A DNA stretch of 64,000 nucleotides, from contig MKVM01000003.1 of the NCBI GenBank assembly GCA_001898835.1, positions 597,842-661,841 of the forward strand. The letters run 5' to 3'. How positions within the stretch are numbered: the first letter of the stretch is position 1; each line of letters opens with the position of its first letter. The translations under genes and the position numbers were made by a program. The DNA is from Micrococcales bacterium 72-143 (GTDB lineage: Bacteria; Actinomycetota; Actinomycetes; Actinomycetales; Microbacteriaceae). Positions 18,712-27,000 of this stretch are shown piece after piece. The notes under the pieces were generated by a model. The model was not told the origin of the DNA, ran no database searches, and worked only from the letters and a program-made list of their open reading frames with translations.

Positions 18712-20446
18712 CCGCCGCTCCGCTGCCGGCGGCCTCGGCATCCGCGTCGCGCCGGGCGCGCCGCCGCGTCACCACGAGGCGGACGATCCCGGCCGCGAAG
18801 ACGAGCACGAGCACGATGACGACGACGAGGGTGCCGATGCCCTCCCACTCGGCGCGTACCGTCACGCTCGCGTGCCCCGCGTCGAGCGGCACGCCGGTGG
18901 GGCTCGTGATCGAGGTCAGCACCCTGACCTCGCCGTTGGCGACCGCCTCGACGGGGATGCGTGCGGTGCCCGTCGACTGCGGCTCGATCGTGAGCATCTT
19001 CGACTCGCGAGCCCGGAGGATGGGGCTCTGCGGGTCGGCGGTGACCCGCACCGTGACCGCGTAGGGCAGCGCGTTGCTGACGGTCACCTTGAGGTCGGCG
19101 CTCCGCGCGAGCAGGGCGACGTCGCTGCTCTGCTCCAGCTTCACGGAGGAGCGGATCTCCGCCGAGCGGTCGTGGAACGCCTGCACGGCGGTGGCCCACC
19201 CGGTCGGGTCGTCACCCCAGGAGAGCGAGTAGAGCGCGATGCGCTCGAGGCGCCGCGGGTCGAGCAGCACGCTCGCGTCGTCGAGCACGCTCGAGAACGC
19301 GGCCTCGGCGTCCGCGTCCGCCGAGAGCGAGGTGAAGGTCGCATCGCGCTCGGCGGTGGCCGTGCCCTCCGCGAGCTCCGCCGCGGCCGGCGTCGTGGCG
19401 AGGATGGCGCTCAACGCGACCGGGGTCGCGGTGGTCGTGATGGCGAGGCGGGCGAGGGCCTCCGACAGGCCGGTGGCCGACGCCGCCCAACCCCGGGCGA
19501 CGGTCAGCACGAGCCCGCGACCCGGGGTCGCACCCGTGCGCGCCGCGAGCTGCGCCTCGAGCGCCTCGAGCGCGGTCGCCCGGGCCGACGGCGACGTGGC
19601 TGCCACGGCATCCGCGAGCTGCGAGCTGAGTCCCGAGTCGGCGACGATGCCCTGCAAACCGTCGAGGGTCACGAGCGGCGTCGCGGGCTCGCCCGTCGAG
19701 GAGGACGAGACGATGACGTCCTCGTACCCGGCGGCGGCGAGCGCCGCGAGATCGGACGACCCGATCGCCGCATCCGGCCACGCGATCCGGGGGAGCGCGG
19801 TGCTCCAGGCGAGCACGTCCTCGGTCGTCGGAAGGGGGGGCGGAGCGCCGGGGTCGGCGGTCGGCGCGGGTGAGGGGGTCGGCGCCGGCGTCACAGCAGG
19901 CGAGAAATCCGCGGGGTCGAGGGCGAACGCGAAGCCCGAGGGTGTCAGGTCGGCGACGGTTCCCGAGCGCGCCGCGCCGACCAGGTCGGCGTCGGCGTAG
20001 GCGAGCAGGAATATCTCGTTCGATGTCGCCTCGAGTCGCGCGAGCCACTGCGTCGCCGAGCTCGGGGCCGTCGACCCGAGCACGCGGATCGACGCCGGGA
20101 TCATGGGGTCGAGGGCGATCGCAGCGGGCGTGCCGGCGACCGCGTCGAGCTGGCGGGTGAGGATGCCGAACGCCCCGGTGTAGCGTTCGAGGTCGTCCGC
20201 CGCGATCAGGCCCGTGGTCGTCGCGGGAGCCGTGATCGGCACGACCACGGCGACCGATACGGGGCCCGTCCCCGGTGTCACCGTCGCGCTCGCGGGCCGC
20301 ACGCCGGCACCCCCCTCGAGGGTTGCGGATGCGGCGCTCGCGCCGAGCGCGGACGCGCCCGCCAGCGTCACGGCGAGCAGGGCCGCGGCGAGCGCCCGAG
20401 CGGCCCCCCGCGTCGTCAGCGGCACGACGGAGCGCTCACGTTCCAC
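18704..20446 (-). CDS. Exported DUF6049-type protein with C-terminal membrane anchor
   Basis: 580-residue protein with a signal peptide (AARALAAALLAVTLAGASALGASAAS near 15-40), a long extracytoplasmic region with a proline linker (PAPTPSPAPTADPGAPPPLP near 185) and one C-terminal membrane helix (LVVVIVLVLVFAAGIVRLVV) followed by a basic cytoplasmic tail. It lies directly upstream of and overlapping murJ, the position of Rv3909 in M. tuberculosis. The role is unknown, but strict linkage to murJ suggests envelope assembly. A GTG at 20446 is the assumed start; the GTG seven codons later is an alternative. The promoter region is shared with the divergent CCA enzyme gene. Confidence 0.82.
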   Translation of the reverse strand: MERERSVVPLTTRGAARALAAALLAVTLAGASALGASAASATLEGGAGVRPASATVTPGTGPVSVAVVVPITAPATTTGLIAADDLERYTGAFGILTRQLDAVAGTPAAIALDPMIPASIRVLGSTAPSSATQWLARLEATSNEIFLLAYADADLVGAARSGTVADLTPSGFAFALDPADFSPAVTPAPTPSPAPTADPGAPPPLPTTEDVLAWSTALPRIAWPDAAIGSSDLAALAAAGYEDVIVSSSSTGEPATPLVTLDGLQGIVADSGLSSQLADAVAATSPSARATALEALEAQLAARTGATPGRGLVLTVARGWAASATGLSEALARLAITTTATPVALSAILATTPAAAELAEGTATAERDATFTSLSADADAEAAFSSVLDDASVLLDPRRLERIALYSLSWGDDPTGWATAVQAFHDRSAEIRSSVKLEQSSDVALLARSADLKVTVSNALPYAVTVRVTADPQSPILRARESKMLTIEPQSTGTARIPVEAVANGEVRVLTSITSPTGVPLDAGHASVTVRAEWEGIGTLVVVIVLVLVFAAGIVRLVVTRRRARRDADAEAAGSGAADG

Positions 20447-20482
20447 ACGGCCGACATGCTCGAAAGTCTAGACTCGACCGTT

Positions 20483-21919
20483 ATGCAACCCGTCGCGGAC
20501 GCCGTCGCGCGCCTCGGCGCCCTCGCCGACTCCCCCCGCATCCGCGGCCTCGCCGAGCGCTTCGCGGCGGCGGGGCACGAGCTCGCCCTCGTCGGCGGCC
20601 CGGTGCGCGACGCGTTCCTCGGGCGCAGCTCACACGATCTCGACTTCGCCACCTCCGCGCGGCCCGACGAGATCCTCGCGATCGTCGCTCCCCTCGCCGA
20701 CGCCCACTGGGACATCGGGCGCGCCTTCGGCACCATCGGGGCGCGCCTCGGCGACGACACCGTGGAGATCACCACCTACCGCGCCGACGAGTACGACGGC
20801 ACGACCCGCAAGCCGGTCGTCGCGTTCGGCGACAGCCTCGAGGGCGACCTGCTCCGCCGCGACTTCACCGTCAACGCGATGGCGCTGCGCGTGCCCGAGA
20901 AGGTGCTCGTGGATCCCTCGGGCGGCCTCGAGGATCTCCTCGCAGGGCGCCTGCGCACGCCCATCGAGCCGGAGGTGTCGTTCGGCGACGACCCACTGCG
21001 GATGCTGCGGGGCGCACGGTTCACGGCGCAGCTCGGCTTCACGCTCGACGAGGCCACCGCGTCGGCCGTCGCCGCGATGGCCGACCGCATCGGCATCGTC
21101 TCGGCGGAGCGGATCGGCGAGGAGCTGTCGAAGCTGCTGCTGGCCGCCGACCCGGTTCCCGGCATCCGGGTGCTCGTCGACACGGGCCTCGCCGAGCGGG
21201 TGCTGCCCGAGGTGCCGGCGCTACGGCTCGAGATCGACGAGCACGCCCACCACAAGGACGTCTACGAGCACTCGCTGACCGCGCTCACCCAGGCGATCGC
21301 CCTCGAGGCCGCGCGCGGTCACGAGCCCGATCTCGTGCTGCGGCTCGCCGTGCTCCTGCACGACATCGGCAAGCCCGCGACCCGCCGCATCGAGCCGGGC
21401 GGTGCCGTGAGCTTCCACCACCACGACGTGCTCGGGGCGAAGCTCGCCACCAAGCGGCTGCGCGAGCTGCGGTTCGACGGCGACACGATCAAGGCGGTCG
21501 CCACCCTCATCCGCCTGCACCTGCGCTTCTTCGGCTACGCCGACGCGTCGTGGACGGATGCCGCGGTGCGTCGCTACGTGCGCGACGCGGGTGAGCAGCT
21601 GGAGCGGCTGCACATCCTGTCCCGCGCCGACGTGACGACCCGCAACCAGCGCAAGGCGGCGCGGCTGCAGCGCGCCTACGACGAGCTCGAGGAGCGGATC
21701 GCGGAGCTCGCCGAGGAGGAGGAGCTGGCGGCCATCCGCCCCGACCTCGACGGCGAGCAGATCATGGCGATCCTCGGCATCCGTCCGGGGCCGGGGGTCG
21801 GGGAGGCGTACCGCTACCTGCTCGAGCTGCGGCTCGACGAGGGGCCGCTCGGCGCGGAGGAGGCCGAGGCCCGTCTGCGCGCGTGGTGGGCGCAACGCCG
21901 CTCCCCGCTGGGTGAGTAG
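20483..21919 (+). CDS. CCA tRNA nucleotidyltransferase (PcnA/Cca family)
   Basis: Adds or repairs the CCA end of tRNAs. About 478 residues: a nucleotidyltransferase head (ALVGGPVRDAFLGRSSHDLDF with the DxD metal pair), the RRDFTVNAMAL motif, an RNA-binding middle region and a C-terminal HD domain (HSLTALTQAIAL, VLLHDIGKPATRRIE, HHHDVLGA). I prefer the ATG at 20483 because TAGACT (20469-20474) is an ideal -10 element for a leaderless mRNA; the ATG at 20456 is in frame too. The last codons and the TAG stop are supplied by a dispersed repeat. Confidence 0.93.
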   Translation: MQPVADAVARLGALADSPRIRGLAERFAAAGHELALVGGPVRDAFLGRSSHDLDFATSARPDEILAIVAPLADAHWDIGRAFGTIGARLGDDTVEITTYRADEYDGTTRKPVVAFGDSLEGDLLRRDFTVNAMALRVPEKVLVDPSGGLEDLLAGRLRTPIEPEVSFGDDPLRMLRGARFTAQLGFTLDEATASAVAAMADRIGIVSAERIGEELSKLLLAADPVPGIRVLVDTGLAERVLPEVPALRLEIDEHAHHKDVYEHSLTALTQAIALEAARGHEPDLVLRLAVLLHDIGKPATRRIEPGGAVSFHHHDVLGAKLATKRLRELRFDGDTIKAVATLIRLHLRFFGYADASWTDAAVRRYVRDAGEQLERLHILSRADVTTRNQRKAARLQRAYDELEERIAELAEEEELAAIRPDLDGEQIMAILGIRPGPGVGEAYRYLLELRLDEGPLGAEEAEARLRAWWAQRRSPLGE

Positions 21920-21935
21920 CGGCGTATCGAAACCC
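21907..21935 (+). repeat. Dispersed palindromic repeat, copy 7 (short)
   Basis: GCTGGGTGAGTAGCGGCGTA then TCGAAACCC. The GAGTAG of the repeat holds the TAG stop of the CCA enzyme gene (21917-21919). Confidence 0.75.
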
Positions 21936-21999
21936 GCCGAGCTCATGTAAGCTCGTCAGGTTGCCCGCGCGCCTGCGCGCGTGAGCAGATGCATTCAAC

Positions 22000-22043
22000 C
22001 CTCCTGCTGTAGAGATCCTGCAGCCGTTCAAGTCCGAAGGAGG
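22000..22043 (+). promoter_or_regulatory. rpsF leader (S6:S18-binding autoregulatory RNA)
   Basis: CCTCCT (22000-22005) pairs with AGGAGG (22038-22043), the Shine-Dalgarno of rpsF. An inner 7-bp stem GCTGTAG/CTGCAGC (22006-22012 with 22018-22024) follows. Between the two 3' arms lies an unpaired stretch with two CCG triplets (22024-22026 and 22034-22036). This matches the known bacterial rpsF leader, in which an S6:S18 complex binds a bulged CCG and represses translation. Confidence 0.7.
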
Positions 22044-22050
22044 TGGGTCA

Positions 22051-22440
22051 ATGACGCATCAGTACGAGTTGATGGTGATTCTCGATCCCGAGATCGATGA
22101 GCGCACCGTCGCACCCAGCCTGGACAAGTTCCTCGGCGTGATCACCGGCGACGGCGGCACGATCGAGAACATCGATATCTGGGGCCGTCGCCGCCTGGCG
22201 TACGAGATCAAGAAGAAGTCCGAGGGCATCTACGCCGTCGTCAACTTCACCGCCACGAGCGAGGCCACCAACGAGCTCGACCGCCAGCTGAAGCTCAGCG
22301 AGGCCGTCCTGCGCACCAAGGTGCTCCGCGCCGAGGAGGCCGTCGCCCGCGCCGGCAAGATCGCCGCCGCCGACGAGGCGAAGGCCGCCCGCAAGGCTGC
22401 CGCCAAGCCCGCCGCGAAGGCCGACAAGGACGCCGAGTAG
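22051..22440 (+). CDS. rpsF: 30S ribosomal protein S6
   Basis: 129-residue platform protein that pairs with S18. [19 protein letters not shown] and [23 protein letters not shown] are family hallmarks. The C-terminal tail from about 100 is alanine and lysine rich, as in other actinobacteria. First gene of the rpsF-ssb-rpsR-rplI operon, with a very strong GGAGGTGGG-type ribosome site that is sequestered in the leader stem. Confidence 0.97.
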   Translation: MTHQYELMVILDPEIDERTVAPSLDKFLGVITGDGGTIENIDIWGRRRLAYEIKKKSEGIYAVVNFTATSEATNELDRQLKLSEAVLRTKVLRAEEAVARAGKIAAADEAKAARKAAAKPAAKADKDAE

Positions 22441-22443
22441 GCC

Positions 22444-22938
22444 ATGGCCGGCGAGACGATCATCACGGTCGTGGGCAACCTCACGGCCGACCCCGAGCTG
22501 CGTTACACGCAGTCCGGCCTCGCGGTCGCGAACTTCACGATCGCGTCCACGCCGCGCACCTTCGACCGCCAGGCCAACGAGTGGAAGGACGGCGAAGCGC
22601 TGTTCCTCCGCGCTTCCTGCTGGCGTGAGTTCGCCGAGCACGTCGCCGGCTCGCTGACGAAGGGCAGCCGCGTCATCGCGACCGGCCGCCTCAAGCAGCG
22701 CTCCTACGACGACCGCGACGGCAACAAGCGCACCGCGATCGAGCTCGAGGTCGACGAGATCGGCCCGAGCCTGCGCTACGCGACCGCCCAGGTCACCCGT
22801 GCCTCGGGTGGCGGTGGCGGCGGTGGCGGCCGCTCGCAGGGTGCCGTGGCCGACGAGCCGTGGGCGGCCTCCGCGCCGTCCGACTCGGGCGACGTGTGGA
22901 ACGCGCCCGGTTCCTACTCCGACGAGACCCCGTTCTGA
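22444..22938 (+). CDS. ssb: Single-stranded DNA-binding protein
   Basis: 164-residue SSB with an N-terminal OB fold ([63 protein letters not shown]) and a glycine-rich linker. The acidic tip SDETPF is the protein-interaction tail. It starts 3 bases after rpsF. Confidence 0.97.
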   Translation: MAGETIITVVGNLTADPELRYTQSGLAVANFTIASTPRTFDRQANEWKDGEALFLRASCWREFAEHVAGSLTKGSRVIATGRLKQRSYDDRDGNKRTAIELEVDEIGPSLRYATAQVTRASGGGGGGGGRSQGAVADEPWAASAPSDSGDVWNAPGSYSDETPF

Positions 22939-22981
22939 TCCTCAGCTGATCAGACCGACACATACCTAGAAGGAAACAGCA

Positions 22982-23245
22982 ATGGCTGGAAAGAGCAGCG
23001 GCGGTCAGGACCGCCGCAAGCGCGGAGCGAAGGGCGGCAAGAACGCCGCCCCCGCGAAGTCGATCAAGGTCGGCGTCATCGACTACAAGGACGTCGCAAC
23101 CCTCCGCAAGTTCATCTCGGAGCGCGGCAAGATCCGCGCCCGCCGCATCACCGGTGTCTCCGTGCAGGAGCAGCGCCTCATCGCCCGCGCCGTCAAGAAC
23201 GCGCGCGAGATGGCGCTCCTCCCGTACGCGGGCTCGGGCCGTTAA
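22982..23245 (+). CDS. rpsR: 30S ribosomal protein S18, cysteine-free form
   Basis: 87-residue S18: [26 protein letters not shown] is unmistakable. It has no cysteine: the CxxC-type zinc residues of C-plus S18 (the CVFC of mycobacterial RpsR1) are replaced by VGVI-type residues, and the NCVQHQ segment reads VSVQEQ. So it is a C-minus, zinc-independent form, although it sits in the main ssb operon. Confidence 0.96.
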   Translation: MAGKSSGGQDRRKRGAKGGKNAAPAKSIKVGVIDYKDVATLRKFISERGKIRARRITGVSVQEQRLIARAVKNAREMALLPYAGSGR

Positions 23246-23255
23246 GGAGACCGAT

Positions 23256-23708
23256 ATGTCGAAGCTCATCCTCACCTCCGAGGTGACCGGCCTCGGTTCG
23301 GCCGGTGACGTCGTCGAGGTCAAGAACGGGTACGCCCGCAACTACCTCATCCCGCAGGGCTTCGCCGTGGCCTGGAGCCGCGGCGGCGAGAAGCAGGTCG
23401 ATCAGATCAAGGCGGCTCGCGCCGCCCGCGAGCTCGCCACCCTCGAGGAGGCCCAGGCGCTCAAGGCGAAGCTCGAGCAGGCTCCCGTCAAGCTGGCCGT
23501 CAAGGCCGGCCGCGAGGGTCGCCTGTTCGGCTCGGTCAAGACGGCGGATGTCGTCGCCGCGGTCGAGGCTGCCGGTCTCGGCACGCTCGACAAGCAGACC
23601 ATCGAGCTCAGCGCCCCGGTGAAGGCGGTGGGTCGTCACGAGGCGACCGTGCGCCTGCGCCAGGACGTGGTCGCCGCCCTCCAGCTGGAGGTCGTCGCGG
23701 CCAAGTAG
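23256..23708 (+). CDS. rplI: 50S ribosomal protein L9
   Basis: 150-residue L9 with the N-terminal domain [36 protein letters not shown] and a long connecting helix to the C-terminal domain. The ATG at 23256 is preceded by AAGGAG; the frame also opens upstream inside rpsR, which I reject. Last gene of the rpsF operon. Confidence 0.97.
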   Translation: MSKLILTSEVTGLGSAGDVVEVKNGYARNYLIPQGFAVAWSRGGEKQVDQIKAARAARELATLEEAQALKAKLEQAPVKLAVKAGREGRLFGSVKTADVVAAVEAAGLGTLDKQTIELSAPVKAVGRHEATVRLRQDVVAALQLEVVAAK

Positions 23709-23721
23709 GCCTGCGTCTCCG

Positions 23722-23755
23722 GTAGCGGCGCATCCCCTCGGGGGTGCGCCGCTAC
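23722..23755 (+). terminator. Terminator of the rpsF-rplI operon
   Basis: GTAGCGGCGCA(T)CCCC pairs with GGGGTGCGCCGCTAC around a TCG loop: 15 base pairs with one bulged T, 13 bases after the rplI stop. Confidence 0.8.
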
Positions 23756-24135
23756 TGCGTTTCCGGGGCCGCTGTCAAGAGGATTATCCCCATGCGGAAT
23801 GTGGAATCTCGCAACCCTCAACCCGAACTCTAAACATCTTTCTACACACAGGGTGTGAAAGAAGAAAACCCTGGTCAGGCGCCCTAACCAGCACGGCTTT
23901 CCCTACTTATCCACCGATCGTTCCACATCTCATTCACATCGCCCTCGGCGTTTCGCGCCTCTCCTCCACAGCTTCATCCACAGGCCTGCTTGAAGGCCGC
24001 GAACGGCCTGCCTAGCGTGGCATCCGGCGCGGGGCTCCCGACCTCGCCGACCACCACCCACCTCGCCGCGATGACGGCGTGCCTGCGGCCCGATGTCGGT
24101 GGCGGCACGTAGTTTCCGGCTCGGAAGGAGCGCCT
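23756..24135 (+). promoter_or_regulatory. dnaB upstream region with DnaA-box-like sites
   Basis: The spacer after the rplI terminator has no gene. It is AT-rich for this genome (23771-23940). It holds near-consensus DnaA boxes TTATCCCCA (23784-23792), TTATCCACC (23908-23916) and TCATCCACA (23974-23982). The 15-mer CGTTCCACATCTCAT (23919-23933) is identical to one in oriC. An imperfect inverted repeat CTTTCTACACACAGGGTGTG lies near 23840. It may drive DnaA-dependent control of dnaB. Confidence 0.55.
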
Positions 24136-25515
24136 GTGTCCATCGCCCATCTGGGCCTCGCCCCCGAACCCGAGCGACAGCGCGAGGGCTGGCAGGGCGA
24201 GCGCACGCCGCCGCACGATCTGCTCGCGGAGCAGAGCGCGATCGGCGGCATGCTGCTCAGCAAGGATGCGGTGGCCGACGTGCTCGAGGCCGTCCGGTCG
24301 GTCGACTTCTACGTGCCGAAGCACGAGATCATCTTCGACGCCATCCTCACCCTCTACTCCCACGGCGAGCCGACCGACGTGATCGCGGTCACCGACGAGC
24401 TCACCAAGTCGGGCAACCTGCAGCGCGCCGGCGGGCCCGAGTACCTGCACACGCTCACGGGCCTCGTGCCGACCGCGGCGAACGCCGGCTACTACGCCTC
24501 GATCGTCGCCGAGAAGGCGGTGCTGCGACGCCTCGTCGAGGCGGGTACCCGCATCGTCCAGATGGGCTATGCGAGCGAGGGCGAGGTCACCGATCTCGTC
24601 AACAACGCGCAGGCCGAGATCTACGGGGTCGCGGGCGGCGTCGAGGCGGAGGACTACGTTCCGCTCGTGCAGGCCATCGAGGCTGCCACCGAGGAGATCG
24701 AGCACGCGAGCGGGCGCGACGGGCAGATGGTCGGGGTGCCCACGGGCTTCACGGAGCTCGACACCCTCACCAACGGCCTGCACCCGGGCCAGCTCATCCT
24801 CATCGCCGCGCGGCCCGCGCTCGGCAAGTCGACCCTCGCGCTCGACTTCGCCCGCGCGGCCGCCATCACGAACGGGCTGCCCGCCATCTTCTTCTCACTC
24901 GAGATGGGGCGCAGTGAGATCGCGATGCGCCTGCTCTCGGCCGAGTCGAACATCTTCCTCCAGAAGCTGCGCAAGGGCGACGTGCGCGCCGACGACTGGA
25001 CGACCCTCGCCTCCACGCGCGGACGCATCGCCGACGCGCCCCTCTACATCGACGACAGCCCGAACATGACGCTCGTCGAGATCCGGGCCAAGTGCCGCCG
25101 CCTCAAGCAGAAGGCGGGCCTCAAGCTCATCGTCATCGACTACCTCCAGCTCATGACCTCCGGCAAGAAGGTCGAGAGCCGCCAGCAGGAGGTGTCCGAG
25201 TTCTCGCGTGCGCTCAAGCTGCTCGCCAAGGAGCTGCAGGTGCCGGTCATCGCGCTGTCCCAGCTCAACCGTGGGCCCGAGCAGCGTGTCGACAAGAAGC
25301 CCGCGCTCTCCGATCTGCGCGAGTCCGGCTCGCTCGAGCAGGACGCCGACATGGTGATCCTGCTGCACCGCGAGTCCGCCTACGAGAAGGAGTCGTCGCG
25401 CCCGGGCGAGGCCGACCTCATCATCGCCAAACACCGCAACGGGCCCACCGGTACGGTGACCGTGGCCTTCCAGGGCGCGTTCTCGCGCTTCGCCGACATG
25501 GCGCCCGCGGTCTGA
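24136..25515 (+). CDS. dnaB: Replicative DNA helicase DnaB
   Basis: Hexameric fork helicase, 459 residues from the GTG at 24136 (MSIAHLGLAPEPERQREG), which has AAGGAG 5 bases upstream. The N-terminal primase-interacting domain (PPHDLLAEQSAIGGMLLSKDA) is followed by the RecA-like core: Walker A ARPALGKSTLALDFAR, Walker B LKLIVIDYLQLM and the SQLNRGPEQR and QDADMVILLHR segments. No intein. A hairpin terminator follows. Confidence 0.96.
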   Translation: MSIAHLGLAPEPERQREGWQGERTPPHDLLAEQSAIGGMLLSKDAVADVLEAVRSVDFYVPKHEIIFDAILTLYSHGEPTDVIAVTDELTKSGNLQRAGGPEYLHTLTGLVPTAANAGYYASIVAEKAVLRRLVEAGTRIVQMGYASEGEVTDLVNNAQAEIYGVAGGVEAEDYVPLVQAIEAATEEIEHASGRDGQMVGVPTGFTELDTLTNGLHPGQLILIAARPALGKSTLALDFARAAAITNGLPAIFFSLEMGRSEIAMRLLSAESNIFLQKLRKGDVRADDWTTLASTRGRIADAPLYIDDSPNMTLVEIRAKCRRLKQKAGLKLIVIDYLQLMTSGKKVESRQQEVSEFSRALKLLAKELQVPVIALSQLNRGPEQRVDKKPALSDLRESGSLEQDADMVILLHRESAYEKESSRPGEADLIIAKHRNGPTGTVTVAFQGAFSRFADMAPAV

Positions 25516-25529
25516 CGCGGCCGCTCTTG

Positions 25530-25549
25530 CGTCCCCCGTGCGGGGGGCG
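25530..25549 (+). terminator. Hairpin after dnaB
   Basis: CGTCCCCCG and CGGGGGGCG form a tight GC-rich hairpin 14 bases past the dnaB stop. Confidence 0.55.
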
Positions 25550-25627
25550 TACCTTCGTGGCGGGGGTGGGTGACACGAGTCACCCCAGGCACCGCCCGGA
25601 GATACGGCGATGACGCCGGGAGGACGC

Positions 25628-26923
25628 ATGTTCCAGCGCAGTGCAGTTCAACCATCCGTTCCCACCGAGCGCAGGAGGCGAAGGACGATCGCGTTCCTCG
25701 CCCTTCTCGCGGCGCTCGGTGTGGTCGTGCCCCTCGACGCCGGGGCGAGTCTCGCGGGGGCGCCCCCCGCATCCGCCGCCGGCCAGCTCGTGTGGGCCGA
25801 CGAGTTCAACGGCTCTGCGGGCGCGGCGCCCAACGCCGCCGTGTGGAACCACGAGCTCGGTGCCGGCGGCTGGGGCAACAACGAGCTTCAGAATTACGTG
25901 AACTCGCGCAGCAACTCGGCCCTCGACGGCAACGGCAACCTCGTGATCACCGCCCGCCGCGAGGGCAGCGGATACACCTCGGCCCGCCTCACGACGAAGG
26001 GCAAGGTCGAGCTGCAGTACGGGCGCATCGAGGCCAACATCAAGATCCCGCGCGGGCAGGGAATCTGGCCCGCGTTCTGGATGCTCGGGGCCGGGTTCCC
26101 GAGCACGCCGTGGCCGAACTCCGGCGAGATCGACATCATGGAGAACATCGGCCGCGAGCCGCACCTCGTGCACGGCACCGTCCACGGGCCGGGATACTCG
26201 GGTGCGGGCGGCATCAGCGGCACCTACCAGCACCCGCAGGGCTGGTCGTTCGCCGACACCTGGCACACCTTCTCCGTCGACTGGAAGCCCGGCGAGATCA
26301 CCTGGTACGTCGACGGGCAGCAGTACCACCGCGTCACGCGCGCGAGCGTCGGCGGCAACCAGTGGGTCTTCGACCAGAAGTTCTTCCTCATCCTCAACGT
26401 CGCCGTCGGCGGCGACTGGCCCGGCAACCCCGACGGCTCGACGCAGTTCCCGCAGCAGATGCTCGTCGACTACGTCCGCGTCTACGACAACGGCTCGTCG
26501 ACCGGCGGCGGCACCGGCGGCGACCTGCCGACCGGCACCGGCACGATCCGGGCGACCGCGAACACGGGCCTGTGCCTCGACGTCCCGTGGGCGGATGCGA
26601 GCGACCGCAACCGCATGCAGCTCGCATGGTGCAACGGCAACGCCGCGCAGAACTGGACGCGCGGCTCCGACGGCACCATCCGCGCGCTCGGCAAGTGCCT
26701 CGACGTGGCGAGCAGCGGCACGAGCGACGGCACCGTCGTCTGGCTCTACGGCTGCAACGGCACGGGCGCGCAGAAGTGGGTCTACGACTCAGGCACCCGT
26801 GCGCTGCGCAACCCGCAGTCGGGCAAGTGCCTCGACGCGTCGGGCGGCGCACCGCTGTTCGACGGGCAGAAGATGCAGATCTGGACGTGCAACCAGACCG
26901 ACGCCCAGCGCTGGACCTTCTAG
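25628..26923 (+). CDS. Secreted GH16 beta-glucanase with ricin B-type lectin domain
   Basis: Exported endo-beta-1,3-glucanase (laminarinase-like). Signal peptide: RRRRTIAFLALLAALGVVVPLDAGASLAGAPPASAA. GH16 domain (about residues 52-300) with WADEFNG, the WNHELG...GWGNNELQNY segment and the catalytic ExDxxE in SGEIDIMENIG. A glycine-threonine linker then leads to a ricin B-type trefoil (LCLDVPWAD, KCLDVASSGT, KCLDASGG; QxW-type repeats QNW, QKW, QRW) that likely binds carbohydrate. I chose the ATG at 25628, with GGGAGG 4 bases before it; the ATG at 25610 is in frame too. Confidence 0.9.
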   Translation: MFQRSAVQPSVPTERRRRRTIAFLALLAALGVVVPLDAGASLAGAPPASAAGQLVWADEFNGSAGAAPNAAVWNHELGAGGWGNNELQNYVNSRSNSALDGNGNLVITARREGSGYTSARLTTKGKVELQYGRIEANIKIPRGQGIWPAFWMLGAGFPSTPWPNSGEIDIMENIGREPHLVHGTVHGPGYSGAGGISGTYQHPQGWSFADTWHTFSVDWKPGEITWYVDGQQYHRVTRASVGGNQWVFDQKFFLILNVAVGGDWPGNPDGSTQFPQQMLVDYVRVYDNGSSTGGGTGGDLPTGTGTIRATANTGLCLDVPWADASDRNRMQLAWCNGNAAQNWTRGSDGTIRALGKCLDVASSGTSDGTVVWLYGCNGTGAQKWVYDSGTRALRNPQSGKCLDASGGAPLFDGQKMQIWTCNQTDAQRWTF

Positions 26924-26932
26924 ACCGGCACC

Positions 26933-26969
26933 GGCCGGGGGCCGCCGCGTTCTGCCGCGGCCCCCGGCC
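26933..26969 (+). terminator. Hairpin after the GH16 gene
   Basis: Perfect 13-bp stem GGCCGGGGGCCGC/GCGGCCCCCGGCC with an 11-base loop, 9 bases past the stop. Confidence 0.7.
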
Positions 26970-27000
26970 CGGGGCGCCCCCGACCGCGTAGCGTGGGCGC

